DNA of 64,000 bases from the NCBI RefSeq assembly GCF_042611095.1, contig NZ_JBHFPV010000001.1, forward strand, positions 868,001 to 932,000, read 5' to 3'. A program made the position numbers and the translations under genes. Source of the stretch: Meishania litoralis. Lineage in GTDB: Bacteria > Bacteroidota > Bacteroidia > Flavobacteriales > Flavobacteriaceae. Shown here one piece after another: positions 53,910-62,590 of this stretch; position 1 is the stretch's first letter; each line of letters starts with the position of its first letter. Under the pieces are notes generated by a model. That model saw only the letters and a program-made list of their open reading frames with translations. It did no database searches and was not told the origin of the DNA.

Positions 53910-56900
53910 TTAATGTATAATCGGGACGAATTTATGTGCCGATGGTTTTTTTCGAGTTGTGGGCACTACATTGGTATCGACTTTGTAACTGTCTTTTTGT
54001 TGAAAGACCCTGACACTTGTTTTCATATCGGCGTATCTAGGGTCTGGAATATAATCTTGTTTCAACATTTTGATGACCTCGATGCTCAAAAAACCGAACT
54101 CGCTGACCACTTTGCCATAAAAGCGGTAAACGCCCCTGCCCCTGAAATAATACCGGGCCGCCACAGGCGGAAAGAGCACCGTGTCAAAAACTTGGCCTTC
54201 TTGATCGATCATGGTCGCAAAATGCATACGTTTGCCATTGTGAGTGGTAGTATTCTTAACGGTCACCAGATAGCCATAAATATCGATATGACGGTTCAAA
54301 AAGCGCCTTAAATCCTTAGTGCACCGATTATTCTTTGGTGGCTCGGCCAATAAATCGAAAGGACTGCAAAGGCAAAACCCCAAAAGCTCCATTTGGGTAA
54401 AGGCCGTTTCCAATTTGGTAGTGTTCAGTTGGGGGATCTTGAAATTTTGGTGTCGCGGAGGAAACAGTTTCGGGTGGTCGATCTTTACGTTCTTATTGAG
54501 AAAGAGGTAGGCCTTCCACAGCAATTGGTGCTTGTTGATCCCGGTAAACCGAAAAGCATCGATACGGATCAGAATACTGGCCTGGTCTATGGTCATAAAA
54601 ACACGATCGAGAAAATCTTCCAAGGAGGTAAAATTTCCATTTGCCGTTCGCTCTTTCAAGATGCGTTCAGATACACGGTTTTCAAGTTCTCGCAGATAGC
54701 CGAAGCCAAGAAAAATATCGGTCCCGTAGATTACATTTTTATCAAAACTTCTGTTGATACATGGCGGATGTATCGCAGCACCCAACATCCGCGCCTCGTG
54801 AACATAGAATTCAGGGCGGTAAAATCCGCCGCCATTGTTGAGTACGGCCACCATATATTCCAGTGGAAAATAGGCCCGCAAAAAAAGTGTCTGATAACTC
54901 TCTACGGCATAGCTCGCCGAATGCCCCTTGGCAAAGGCATAGCCCGCAAAACTAGCGATCTGTTCCCAAATTTCCTTGATCAGTTCTTCATCATATTTTC
55001 TTTTTCTACAATTCTCAAAAAACTTATCCCTCACTTTCTGAAACGCTGACCGTGACCTAAATTTTCCACTCATACCACGGCGCAATACGTCGGCCTCGCC
55101 CAGATCAAGGCCGGCAAAAATGTTGGCCACTTTGATGACGTCTTCTTGATAGACCATTATACCATAGGTTTCGGGCATTATCTTCATCATTACCGGGTGT
55201 GCCTTTTCTTCGGCCCTACCTTTGTCACGGTGACGAAGGATGTACTCGCGCATCATACCGCTTTTGGCAACCCCGGGCCGTATGATCGAGCTTGCGGCGA
55301 CCAGCCCCAGATAATTATCGACTTCCAATTTTTTGAGCAACATTCGCATAGCGGGCGACTCTACATAAAAACAGCCCATGCATTGTGCGGTTTTTACAAG
55401 GTCGTTGATCACGGGATCTTCTATAAACTTCTTGACATTATGAATGTCAAGCGTATTATCGATATCAGGGCGATTGTACTTGATGATCTCTAAGGAGTCC
55501 TTGATTTTTGCAAGTCCGCGCTGGCCCAGAATATCAAATTTGTAGAGGCCCACATCTTCGGCAATAACCATATCGTAATGGGTCGTAGGGAATCCCTTGG
55601 GCGGCAGGTTCGTCGCCGAAAACCAATGCAACGGTTTTTCACTGATCAAGATACCCCCGGCATGAATGCTCAGATAATTGGGCATGCCCTTGATCAGCCG
55701 TCCATATTTTATGACCAAACGAGAAACCTCATCGAGTTTTGAAACATCATATCTGCCTTCCGACAGAAAATCGATTTCGCTTTTCGGGAGTCCGAATACC
55801 TTTCCCAATTCACGGATCACGCCCCGCTCCTTAAAAGTGACATAGGTGCCCAAAAGGGCCACGTGCTTGAAACGGCTAAAAATATATTCGGTCATTACCG
55901 GCCGATCCCGATGCGAAAAATCGATGTCAAAATCTGGCGGATTGGCCCGGTACAGATTGATAAACCGTTCAAAATAGAGATCGAGATCTATTGGATCCAC
56001 ATCGGTGATGCGAAGCAGATAAGCTACGATACTATTCGCCCCGCTACCCCGGCCCACATAGAAAAACCCTTTTCTTCGCGCCTCGGAAACAATATCCCAA
56101 TTGATCAAGAAATAAGAGACGAAGCCCTTCTCTTTGATCAATCGCAACTCTTTTTGAAGTCGATCATAAATATCTTTTCCCGGATTTTCATAGCGATAGG
56201 GCAACCCTTCCCGGCAGAGCCGTTCAATCATTTCTTCGTCTTCTTTCCGACTATCGGTATAGGTTTCAAGGTTTTGTGGCAACCGTTTTTTTGAAAAGTC
56301 AAAATGGATGCTGCACGAGTTTAGTAGCCGTTCGGTATTTTCAAGAATAAAGGGATACTCTGAAAAAGCGGCCGCCAAATTTTCGATAGGGAACATTTTT
56401 TCATCTTCCTTGGCTTCTTCGGCTTTGTCCAACTTGCTCAGTAAAATATTATTGTCAATGGCCCTTAACAACCGATGTGCATTGAAATCGGCTTTATTTC
56501 TAAAGGTAACGGGCTGTTGTACGACCAGTTTATGTTTCAATTTCAGTAATCTTGAAAAGGGCAAGCGTCGCAAATCGGCAATGGAAACCCCTATGTACTC
56601 ATGCTCTTTAAACCCATGTTGATTGTTTTGCACCACTTTTTCGAAAGGATACACTACATAGGCATTTTCGAACTGAGCTGCAATCGGCGAAAATGCCGTT
56701 TCTTTATGTAGATGCTCTGAAAGAAAATTGTTCAACTCAAGGTAGCCTTCATTGTTCTTGGCGATGCCTACATAGCATTGGTCGACCCCATTTCTGAAGT
56801 CGATACCAAGTATAGGTCTTATACCATATTCAGGAGCCAATCGTACAAAGTTGAGGTTGGCGGAGGTATTGTTGATGTCGGTCAACGCCAATCGCGTTAC

Positions 56901-56987
56901 ATGATTCTCTTGGGCAAGGCGCAAGAGTTCTTTTTCGGAAAAAGTTCCGAAACGGAGACTATAATATGTATGGCAGTTTAGATAGAT
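53910..56987 (-). CDS. Second DNA polymerase III alpha (DnaE2-like), start codon non-canonical or lost
   Basis: This is about 1025 residues and has no exonuclease domain. The PHP domain begins NCHTYYSLRFGTFSEKELL, then LALTDINN. The polymerase core has VGRGSGANSIVAYLLRITDVDP and PPDFDIDFSHRDRP. It ends with an OB-fold region. The conserved NCHTYYS is in frame upstream of the first usable TTG (56924). A TAA stop lies eight codons before it, with no ATG, GTG or TTG between. Homologues usually start MYLNCH, and the codon at the M position is ATC (56987), which I use as a provisional start. It lies downstream of dinB, as in damage-tolerance cassettes. Confidence 0.85.
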   Translation of the reverse strand: MYLNCHTYYSLRFGTFSEKELLRLAQENHVTRLALTDINNTSANLNFVRLAPEYGIRPILGIDFRNGVDQCYVGIAKNNEGYLELNNFLSEHLHKETAFSPIAAQFENAYVVYPFEKVVQNNQHGFKEHEYIGVSIADLRRLPFSRLLKLKHKLVVQQPVTFRNKADFNAHRLLRAIDNNILLSKLDKAEEAKEDEKMFPIENLAAAFSEYPFILENTERLLNSCSIHFDFSKKRLPQNLETYTDSRKEDEEMIERLCREGLPYRYENPGKDIYDRLQKELRLIKEKGFVSYFLINWDIVSEARRKGFFYVGRGSGANSIVAYLLRITDVDPIDLDLYFERFINLYRANPPDFDIDFSHRDRPVMTEYIFSRFKHVALLGTYVTFKERGVIRELGKVFGLPKSEIDFLSEGRYDVSKLDEVSRLVIKYGRLIKGMPNYLSIHAGGILISEKPLHWFSATNLPPKGFPTTHYDMVIAEDVGLYKFDILGQRGLAKIKDSLEIIKYNRPDIDNTLDIHNVKKFIEDPVINDLVKTAQCMGCFYVESPAMRMLLKKLEVDNYLGLVAASSIIRPGVAKSGMMREYILRHRDKGRAEEKAHPVMMKIMPETYGIMVYQEDVIKVANIFAGLDLGEADVLRRGMSGKFRSRSAFQKVRDKFFENCRKRKYDEELIKEIWEQIASFAGYAFAKGHSASYAVESYQTLFLRAYFPLEYMVAVLNNGGGFYRPEFYVHEARMLGAAIHPPCINRSFDKNVIYGTDIFLGFGYLRELENRVSERILKERTANGNFTSLEDFLDRVFMTIDQASILIRIDAFRFTGINKHQLLWKAYLFLNKNVKIDHPKLFPPRHQNFKIPQLNTTKLETAFTQMELLGFCLCSPFDLLAEPPKNNRCTKDLRRFLNRHIDIYGYLVTVKNTTTHNGKRMHFATMIDQEGQVFDTVLFPPVAARYYFRGRGVYRFYGKVVSEFGFLSIEVIKMLKQDYIPDPRYADMKTSVRVFQQKDSYKVDTNVVPTTRKKPSAHKFVPIIH

Positions 56988-57219
56988 GTTAGACGCTAGA
57001 TTTTAGAGATTAGACTTTTAAAGTTCAACTGCAAGTGTCAAATTCAAGTTCAAAGTAGTTCGGTGTTTGCCTAAACCTTTAGAAAACTGTTACACAGGGT
57101 CTCACAGAACAAAAAAGATTTTCATAAAGATCTTTGTCTATTCCCTGAACCTTTTATTTAGCTACCAACTACAACTGAAAACTGCCTGCTTTCAACTTCA
57201 TATTTAGTAATTCTAACTC

Positions 57220-57232
57220 CCCCCTTTGGGGG
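57220..57232. repeat. C5/G5 hairpin just after dinB
   Basis: CCCCC (57220-57224), TTT and GGGGG (57228-57232) lie 8 bp past the dinB stop. The surrounding text (CTCCCCCC...GGGGGCTAGGGGC) resembles short GC-rich hairpins scattered through flavobacterial intergenic DNA. There is no T-tract on the minus strand, so its use as a terminator is doubtful. Confidence 0.45.
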
Positions 57233-57240
57233 CTAGGGGC

Positions 57241-58455
57241 TTATTGTTTTCTATGTGCCAAAACGATCGGCGGTTGCCCGTTGAACGGATTGTGCATTCG
57301 CCCAATGGTATTCTTCCCCATGGCCGAAGCACGTACAACACTTTTATCGCCGTAGCGATTTCGAATATGGTCCATGGCCCGGTAAAGGTTCAAGGCCTCT
57401 TCGGTGTCTTCGAACAAGTTGATCTGATAATTACCGCTGACCAAATGACTGAAACGAATACCTATCAGGCGTACCAACATTCTTCGGTAGTAAAGCGCTT
57501 TAAACAGTTCCAAGATCTTCGGGATCAAAATATGATCGGCACTGGTATAGGGTATTCGAAGTTGTTTGGTGTAGGTGTTGAAATCGGAATAGCGGATCTT
57601 TACCGCGATACAGGCGGTCAACTTTTCGCCCCGCCTTAACTGGTAGGCCAAGTTCTCGGTCATAGCGATCAGAATACCCTTCAACTTCATGACATCGATG
57701 GTATCTCTATCAAAAGTGCGTTCGGTAGAAATGGACTTTCTTTCGCAGAACGGAATCACAGGTGTATGATCGATGCCGTTGGCACGTTTCCAGATGACGG
57801 TACCATTTTTGCCCAGCACACGCTGCATTACATCCATAGGCATCTCTTGAACTGTCTTTATTTGGCGTAATCCCAGATTGCGCAAGATTTGATAGGTCTT
57901 ATCGCCCACCATGGGTATCTTTTTAATGGATAACGGGGCCAGAAAAGGTTTTTCAAATCCGTAATCGATCTTTAATTGATTGTTGGGCTTGGCTTCGTTC
58001 GTCGCCACTTTAGAAACCACCTTGTTTACCGAAAGTCCGAACGAAATGGGCAGACCCGTTTCTTTTATAATCTTATGCCGCAATTCAGATGCATATTTAT
58101 AGCATCCGAAGAAACGGTCCATACCCGTTAGGTCGGCATAAAACTCATCGATGCTCGATTTCTCGAACAAGGGCACTTTCTCTTTAATGATCTCGGTAAC
58201 TACATCGGAAAACTGACTATAGGTACCCGCATTACCCTTAATTACTTCAGCTTCGGGACACAGTTCCCTAGCCATTTTCATGGGCATTCCCGAGTGTATA
58301 CCGAAACCTCTTGTCTCATAACTACAAGCTGCGACAACGCCCCTATCACTGATACCACCGACAAGTATCGGCCTGCCTTCTAAACGGCTATCGAGCTTAC
58401 GCTCTACCGATACAAAAAAAGTATCGAGATCGAGATGAAGAATGGTTTTGTTCAT
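57241..58455 (-). CDS. dinB: Y-family DNA polymerase IV
   Basis: This is a 404-residue protein with the Y-family palm: catalytic Asp in HLDLDTFFVSVER, steric YETRGFGIHSGMPM, and the catalytic pair SIDEFYADLTGM (S-x-D-E). The thumb has HhH-like IKKIPMVGDKTYQILRNLG, and the little-finger domain follows. It copies past DNA damage. It precedes the second DnaE by 253 bp on the same strand, a pairing found in mutagenesis cassettes. A tandem 19-bp repeat lies 27 bp upstream of its start. No lexA or umuD gene is adjacent. Confidence 0.94.
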   Translation of the reverse strand: MNKTILHLDLDTFFVSVERKLDSRLEGRPILVGGISDRGVVAACSYETRGFGIHSGMPMKMARELCPEAEVIKGNAGTYSQFSDVVTEIIKEKVPLFEKSSIDEFYADLTGMDRFFGCYKYASELRHKIIKETGLPISFGLSVNKVVSKVATNEAKPNNQLKIDYGFEKPFLAPLSIKKIPMVGDKTYQILRNLGLRQIKTVQEMPMDVMQRVLGKNGTVIWKRANGIDHTPVIPFCERKSISTERTFDRDTIDVMKLKGILIAMTENLAYQLRRGEKLTACIAVKIRYSDFNTYTKQLRIPYTSADHILIPKILELFKALYYRRMLVRLIGIRFSHLVSGNYQINLFEDTEEALNLYRAMDHIRNRYGDKSVVRASAMGKNTIGRMHNPFNGQPPIVLAHRKQ

Positions 58456-58481
58456 TGCATACCAAAAAGCATGCTAATATA

Positions 58482-58519
58482 TGGAATATTTCCTATTTTT
58501 TGGATTATTTCCTATTTTT
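58482..58519. repeat. Tandem 19-bp repeat upstream of dinB
   Basis: TGGAATATTTCCTATTTTT (58482-58500) is directly followed by TGGATTATTTCCTATTTTT (58501-58519), with one mismatch. It sits directly upstream of a TATATTAG sequence (58482-58475, minus strand) that could be the dinB -7 box, so it covers the -15 to -50 region. It may be a repeated regulator site or a slippage duplication. Confidence 0.75.
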
Positions 58520-58522
58520 CAA

Positions 58523-58549
58523 TAAAAAAGCCCTGACCATGATCAGGGC
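58523..58549 (-). terminator. Rho-independent terminator of the DUF6747-type gene
   Basis: GCCCTGA (58530-58536) and TCAGGGC (58543-58549) pair around a 6-base loop. On the minus strand the stem is followed by six U. It starts 25 bp past the stop of the small gene at 58574. Confidence 0.85.
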
Positions 58550-58573
58550 CTTCCCATATCACGATAAACCTGC

Positions 58574-58744
58574 CTAATCAAAGGCAAAACCGGTGAAAAT
58601 TCTAAATAGCAATGCATATAGACCGACCACTATGAGCAAGAAACTGAACCATGCGAAAATCTTCAAGTAATTCTTTAGTATGAAGTGGCCCAGATTTCTA
58701 AAACCTTCCAAATAAATCTCCTTGATAAGTACAGCTGTTTTCAT
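58574..58744 (-). CDS. 56-residue membrane protein (DUF6747 type)
   Basis: The ATG at 58744 opens a frame of 56 codons ending at TAG (58576-58574). The protein starts MKTAVLIKEIYLEGFRNLG, continues HFILKNYLKIFAWFSF and has one hydrophobic helix (LLIVVGLYALLFRIF), ending TGFAFD. The pattern of a basic amphipathic N-terminus, YLEGFRN and one membrane helix matches a small flavobacterial family (DUF6747 as I recall it). A clear terminator follows at 58523-58549, supporting it as an expressed gene. The function is unknown. Confidence 0.8.
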   Translation of the reverse strand: MKTAVLIKEIYLEGFRNLGHFILKNYLKIFAWFSFLLIVVGLYALLFRIFTGFAFD

Positions 58745-58900
58745 AATTACATCATTTTGTCGTTATACATGGTAATTAGAAACCAAAGGCCATGCTAGGG
58801 TCACTATCTGGTGGAAATAATGGTTTAAATGGGCAAAAACTAGGTGAAATACGCAATTCGGGCAGTTTTTATCTAGGCGGAAAGCAATAAAGAATTTCGG

Positions 58901-58955
58901 TTCCCGCCTTCGCGGGAATGACATTTCATAAGAACCCCGACGCAGAGCATCGGGG
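58901..58955. repeat. Two REP-like hairpins
   Basis: TTCCCGC/GCGGGAA around CTTC (58901-58918) and CCCCGA/TCGGGG (58935-58955) lie close together between the DUF6747-type gene and the ADP-ribosylglycohydrolase gene. Sequences of this form (CCGCCTTCGCGGGAATGAC and CCCCGA...TCGGGG) are recurrent intergenic repeats in many bacterial genomes. Neither is followed by a T-tract. Confidence 0.6.
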
Positions 58956-59013
58956 AATTCTCCTCGATTAAAAGGTATGCTCTTGATTTATTTTGGGAAA
59001 TGTCTTAAGCCCT

Positions 59014-60414
59014 TTATTTACCAGGCGCAATGGTCCAACCGCTTTTAGGAATGTACCAAACATCCTTATTCAAGTCGATGCCCCCACCAATTTCTTCCTG
59101 TACCACCCTATCAATTATGTAAATACCTTTTTCGGCCATATTGTTGAAATCATCGATTCCATTGTTCGGAAAACCGACCCGTGTTCTGTGTATATTGAAT
59201 TTTTCGGCAAACTTCATATCAAAGGCCTTTTCAACGCCTTCCTTGCCGAGCATGAACCCCAATAGTCCGCCCCAAGTAGCGGTGGGGTTATCGGAATCCC
59301 ACCCGCAAAGTGCCCCGATCTTAATGGTTTCCTTTAAATTACCTTCCCCATAGAACAGACTTATGATACTGGCGCCAAAATTGATGCCCGCAGCAAAACA
59401 GCCGTTACAGACCTTATCTTTCGTAGCCCACTCATACCCGTCTTCTTGACGCACCTGGTATTTTTCATGAAGGGCGTCACGGGTTTCTTCCCAAGTCGAT
59501 CCCGATTCATATCGGGTCTTTACGAAATCATACATCTTTGCGGAATAAGAATCATCAGGAAGTCTTTTTCCCGCCTCAGAGGCCATCCATGTCAAATTCT
59601 CTTTCATCGATTTATTTGGATTCGCCAAAGGAGCCAATGAATACATGATGACATTGAATTCTGAAATCCATTCCGCATTTTGCCGTGCCACATTTTGAAT
59701 GGGCAAACGTGCCATTTTCAAGGCCACGTCAGGGCGGGTCGGGGCAAAAAAACCAAAAATCTCGGTAGTAAGCTGGGCATCGATCATCTCATAATCGGCA
59801 TTGTTACTCGGGTCTCCGGTAGCCGGCGGGACCATTCCCTTTTGCATCAAGTCCAAAGCCGTTTGGTTCGAGACCCACAAAAAATTCTCTTCTTCGGTTT
59901 TGATATGTTTCAACCAGCCCTCACGGATCTGTTCGCCCGTCAAGATGCTCGTTTCATTTTCGTACAATAAGGTTTGGTAGATGTATTCGATATCGGTATC
60001 GTCGTCGGCACCCCAGATACTATCTTCAGCTGCGTAGAGAAAATCAATGGTTTCAGAATATGTATTGGAGCCCCAAAGATTAGGCCGGTCGGGCTTGCCC
60101 CAGTCATCACGCGTATAAAAACCGCCCCCTTTTCCGTCTTTGGTCGGAATTCCTATTTTGTCCATTTCGGTAACCAATCCCGTCCAATTTGCAATGCACT
60201 GCGCCAGCCAAAAGCCATATAAACGGTTCTTGTAATCTTCCCTAGAAATTATGACATCGGTAGGGTCTGCAGTATACTCCCCATAGGTCAACCTAGAATC
60301 GACCATCGTATTCGCAATAGTCTTTTCAGTATCCGACAATCTCTCTTTACAAGAAAGCAAACAAAGGCAAAATACCATTGCGACCAATGGCCATGATCTT
60401 AATTCGAAAAACAT
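59014..60414 (-). CDS. ADP-ribosylglycohydrolase-family lipoprotein
   Basis: Using the ATG at 60414, the protein has 466 residues with lipobox LCLLSCKE. It carries the family's acidic Mg-binding motifs: WGADDDTDIEYIY near residue 140 and GWDSDNPTATWGGLLG near 365, with a helical bundle between. Characterised members remove ADP-ribose from proteins or nucleotides. Exported versions in Bacteroidota cluster with carbohydrate genes and probably act on another N-glycoside or ribosyl compound. The lipoprotein signal places it outside the cytoplasm, which argues against a role on cytoplasmic ADP-ribosylated proteins. It is divergent from a DUF1080 gene. Confidence 0.9.
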   Translation of the reverse strand: MFFELRSWPLVAMVFCLCLLSCKERLSDTEKTIANTMVDSRLTYGEYTADPTDVIISREDYKNRLYGFWLAQCIANWTGLVTEMDKIGIPTKDGKGGGFYTRDDWGKPDRPNLWGSNTYSETIDFLYAAEDSIWGADDDTDIEYIYQTLLYENETSILTGEQIREGWLKHIKTEEENFLWVSNQTALDLMQKGMVPPATGDPSNNADYEMIDAQLTTEIFGFFAPTRPDVALKMARLPIQNVARQNAEWISEFNVIMYSLAPLANPNKSMKENLTWMASEAGKRLPDDSYSAKMYDFVKTRYESGSTWEETRDALHEKYQVRQEDGYEWATKDKVCNGCFAAGINFGASIISLFYGEGNLKETIKIGALCGWDSDNPTATWGGLLGFMLGKEGVEKAFDMKFAEKFNIHRTRVGFPNNGIDDFNNMAEKGIYIIDRVVQEEIGGGIDLNKDVWYIPKSGWTIAPGK

Positions 60415-60572
60415 AGCTTGTCTTATTTTATTTGAACTTAAACATCTTAAAAATAAGAAAAGCATCGATCTTCAAGAAGGCCTTTCGTAACCAAATACTC
60501 TTTTTACCGGCACATCTTGATTATATTGCTATTTTTAAAAGGAAAATCCAATTCTTGAAAAGAGTAACGTAA

Positions 60573-61388
60573 ATGCCAAGGCTTAAAAACCAAATCTTTA
60601 ACATCTTGTTTTTTATCGTCTTGATGACAATGACGGCCTGCAAGGAGAAACGGGAATTACCCGTTATTAACGAGGAAAAAGCAAAAAATGAATGGACATC
60701 GATTTTCAACGGTAAGGACCTAAAGGGCTGGACGATGAAAATAAACGGTTACCCTTTGGGCGAGAATTTCGGAAGTACTTTCAGGGTCGAAGACAGCATT
60801 CTGAGCATACGTTACGATGAATACGGCCCTGAATTCGGGCAACGGTTCGGCGCACTCTTTTATGAAAAGGAACTTTCAAACTACAGATTGAAAGTGGAAT
60901 ACCGTTTCGTCGGCGAAACGGCACCGGGAGCCCCTGAATGGGGGTATCGCGATAGTGGGGTTCAGATCCATACCCAACCCCCGAATACGGTAAAATTGGA
61001 CCAACAATTTCCTATTTGTCTCGAATACAACCTACATGGGGGCAATGGTACCGATGACAGGCCTTTGGGTGCCATTTGCGGCATAGGCATGAAAGTCGAG
61101 GTAGACGGAGTGAAAAGCGATCTCTTTTGCGCACCGGCCAAGGTGGGCCGAACCTTTCACGGCGACCAATGGGTCACCATCGAAATCGATGTCAAAGATG
61201 GAAAAATGACCCACTTCGTCAATGGGGAAGAAATCATGGATTACGCCAACCCTTCTTATGATCCCGAGAACGAGTTTGCGAAAATGTTCATCAAGAATGG
61301 CAACACCTCAGTGAACAGCGGATATATTTCCTTACAATCGAACAGCCATCCCATCGATTTTAGAAAAATAGAACTGCTTGAATATTAA
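60573..61388 (+). CDS. DUF1080 (3-keto-disaccharide hydrolase-type) lipoprotein
   Basis: This is a 271-residue protein with lipobox MTMTACKE (Cys 23). The DUF1080 jelly roll is shown by WTSIFNGKDLKGWTMKING, LSNYRLKVEYRFVGE, YRDSGVQIHTQ, WVTIEIDVKDGKMTHFVNGE and GYISLQSNSHPIDFRKIEL. The fold is that of 3-keto-glycoside hydrolases, and it is probably periplasmic. It diverges from the ADP-ribosylglycohydrolase-family gene and is followed 19 bp later by the D-glycerate dehydrogenase-like gene. It is longer in its loops and clearly different from the DUF1080 protein at 51702. Confidence 0.9.
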   Translation: MPRLKNQIFNILFFIVLMTMTACKEKRELPVINEEKAKNEWTSIFNGKDLKGWTMKINGYPLGENFGSTFRVEDSILSIRYDEYGPEFGQRFGALFYEKELSNYRLKVEYRFVGETAPGAPEWGYRDSGVQIHTQPPNTVKLDQQFPICLEYNLHGGNGTDDRPLGAICGIGMKVEVDGVKSDLFCAPAKVGRTFHGDQWVTIEIDVKDGKMTHFVNGEEIMDYANPSYDPENEFAKMFIKNGNTSVNSGYISLQSNSHPIDFRKIELLEY

Positions 61389-61407
61389 CATCCCTCAAAA
61401 CTTCAAA

Positions 61408-62370
61408 ATGAAAGTATTGGTTTCATTGAATTTTCCTTCCATTGGGATAGCGATGCTCAAAAAAGAAGGATTAGAGGTCACTACATGGACCAACGATCTT
61501 CCCATGAACAGGGAACAACTTATCACGGCCAGCCAAAAGCATGATATTCTGCTCTCCTCAAGCATCTATAAACTGGATGCCGATTTTCTCGATCAGAACA
61601 AACACCTGAAATTGATTTCGCAATTTGCGGCCGGGTACAACAATATCGATCTAAAAAAAGCGTCTGAATTGGGCATTCCCATCGCCAATACGCCAAATGC
61701 CATGTCACATGCAACCGCCGATATCGCTTTTGGGCTGATGTTGGCAGTGGCACGCAAAATGTTCCATATGCACAAAACGATCATTTCAGGAGATTGGGGG
61801 CATTTTCGTCCACAGGCCAATTTGGGCATGGAACTCACAGGAAAGACCGTTGGTATTTTCGGAATGGGAAGAATAGGAACCGAATTCGCCAAACGCTGTT
61901 TCGGAGCCTATGATATGAAGGTCATTTATCACAATAGAACCAGAAATCCAGAAGCGGAAAAAGGCTTAAAGGCAACGTATGTTACTTTTGATGAACTGTT
62001 GCGGCAAAGTGATGTGCTATCGGTAAATGCCGGACTTTCGGAAGAAACCAAAGAACTGTTCAATGCCGAGGCATTCTCGAAAATGAAACCGTCGGCCATT
62101 TTCATCAATACCGCAAGAGGAGGCATTCACAATGAACCGGATCTTATAGCCGCACTTCGCAACAAAACCATTTGGGGCACCGGATTGGATGTTACCAATC
62201 CTGAACCCATGAAACCCGATAATCCGTTGCTGAATATGGAAAATGTCGCCGTGTTGCCCCATATCGGTTCGGCCACCATAGAAGCGCGAAACGAAATGTC
62301 AAGGCTCGCCGCCCTGAATATCGTTCAATTCACCAAGGGAGAACCTATCGAAAACCTGGTTCGGACATAG
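61408..62370 (+). CDS. D-2-hydroxyacid dehydrogenase, glyoxylate/hydroxypyruvate reductase type
   Basis: From the ATG at 61408 it has 320 residues. It has the NAD(P)-binding Rossmann motif VGIFGMGRIGTEFA, the catalytic Arg in NTARGGIHNEPDL, the Glu in TNPEPMKPDNPL and the catalytic His in LPHIGSATIEARNEM. AAGYNNIDLKKA is the substrate-loop motif of the family. It reduces glyoxylate or hydroxypyruvate, or works in reverse on D-glycerate. The exact specificity is not decided by sequence. A non-ATG start ten codons upstream would overlap the DUF1080 gene. It is probably co-transcribed with that gene. Confidence 0.9.
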   Translation: MKVLVSLNFPSIGIAMLKKEGLEVTTWTNDLPMNREQLITASQKHDILLSSSIYKLDADFLDQNKHLKLISQFAAGYNNIDLKKASELGIPIANTPNAMSHATADIAFGLMLAVARKMFHMHKTIISGDWGHFRPQANLGMELTGKTVGIFGMGRIGTEFAKRCFGAYDMKVIYHNRTRNPEAEKGLKATYVTFDELLRQSDVLSVNAGLSEETKELFNAEAFSKMKPSAIFINTARGGIHNEPDLIAALRNKTIWGTGLDVTNPEPMKPDNPLLNMENVAVLPHIGSATIEARNEMSRLAALNIVQFTKGEPIENLVRT

Positions 62371-62452
62371 GCATGAATGGCCATTTAACGTGAGTTCGAT
62401 ATAATCAATAAAATACATTATATTGATTTTCAATTGTTTGCAAACCTATGTC

Positions 62453-62520
62453 AGGTCGAGCGCAGTCGAGACCTCATCAAAAAACTCGGATTTTACCTAC
62501 CTCTCGACTTCGCTCGAGGT
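62453..62520. repeat. REPIN-like pair of inverted repeats
   Basis: The two units are 62453-62474 (AGGTCGAGCGCAGTCGAGACCT) shortened here as AGGTC...GACCT, and 62499-62520, ACCTC...GAGGT. The second read in reverse matches the core TCGAGCGCAGTCGAGA of the first with one mismatch. The two are thus head-to-head copies 24 bp apart, in the 220-bp gap after the D-glycerate dehydrogenase-like gene. Such TCGA-rich repeats are spread through flavobacterial genomes. Confidence 0.65.
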
Positions 62521-62590
62521 GACATGTGCCAATTTACGGAAGACTGTAAAATACCAAATTTTAAATCGAACTCATGTCATTTCAGGTCTG

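Noticed and set aside
56925..57065. Frameshift as the cause of the missing second-DnaE start
   Set aside because: The sequence upstream in the other two frames gives no PHP-like residues or plausible start; the conserved region is in one frame with a stop eight codons before it.
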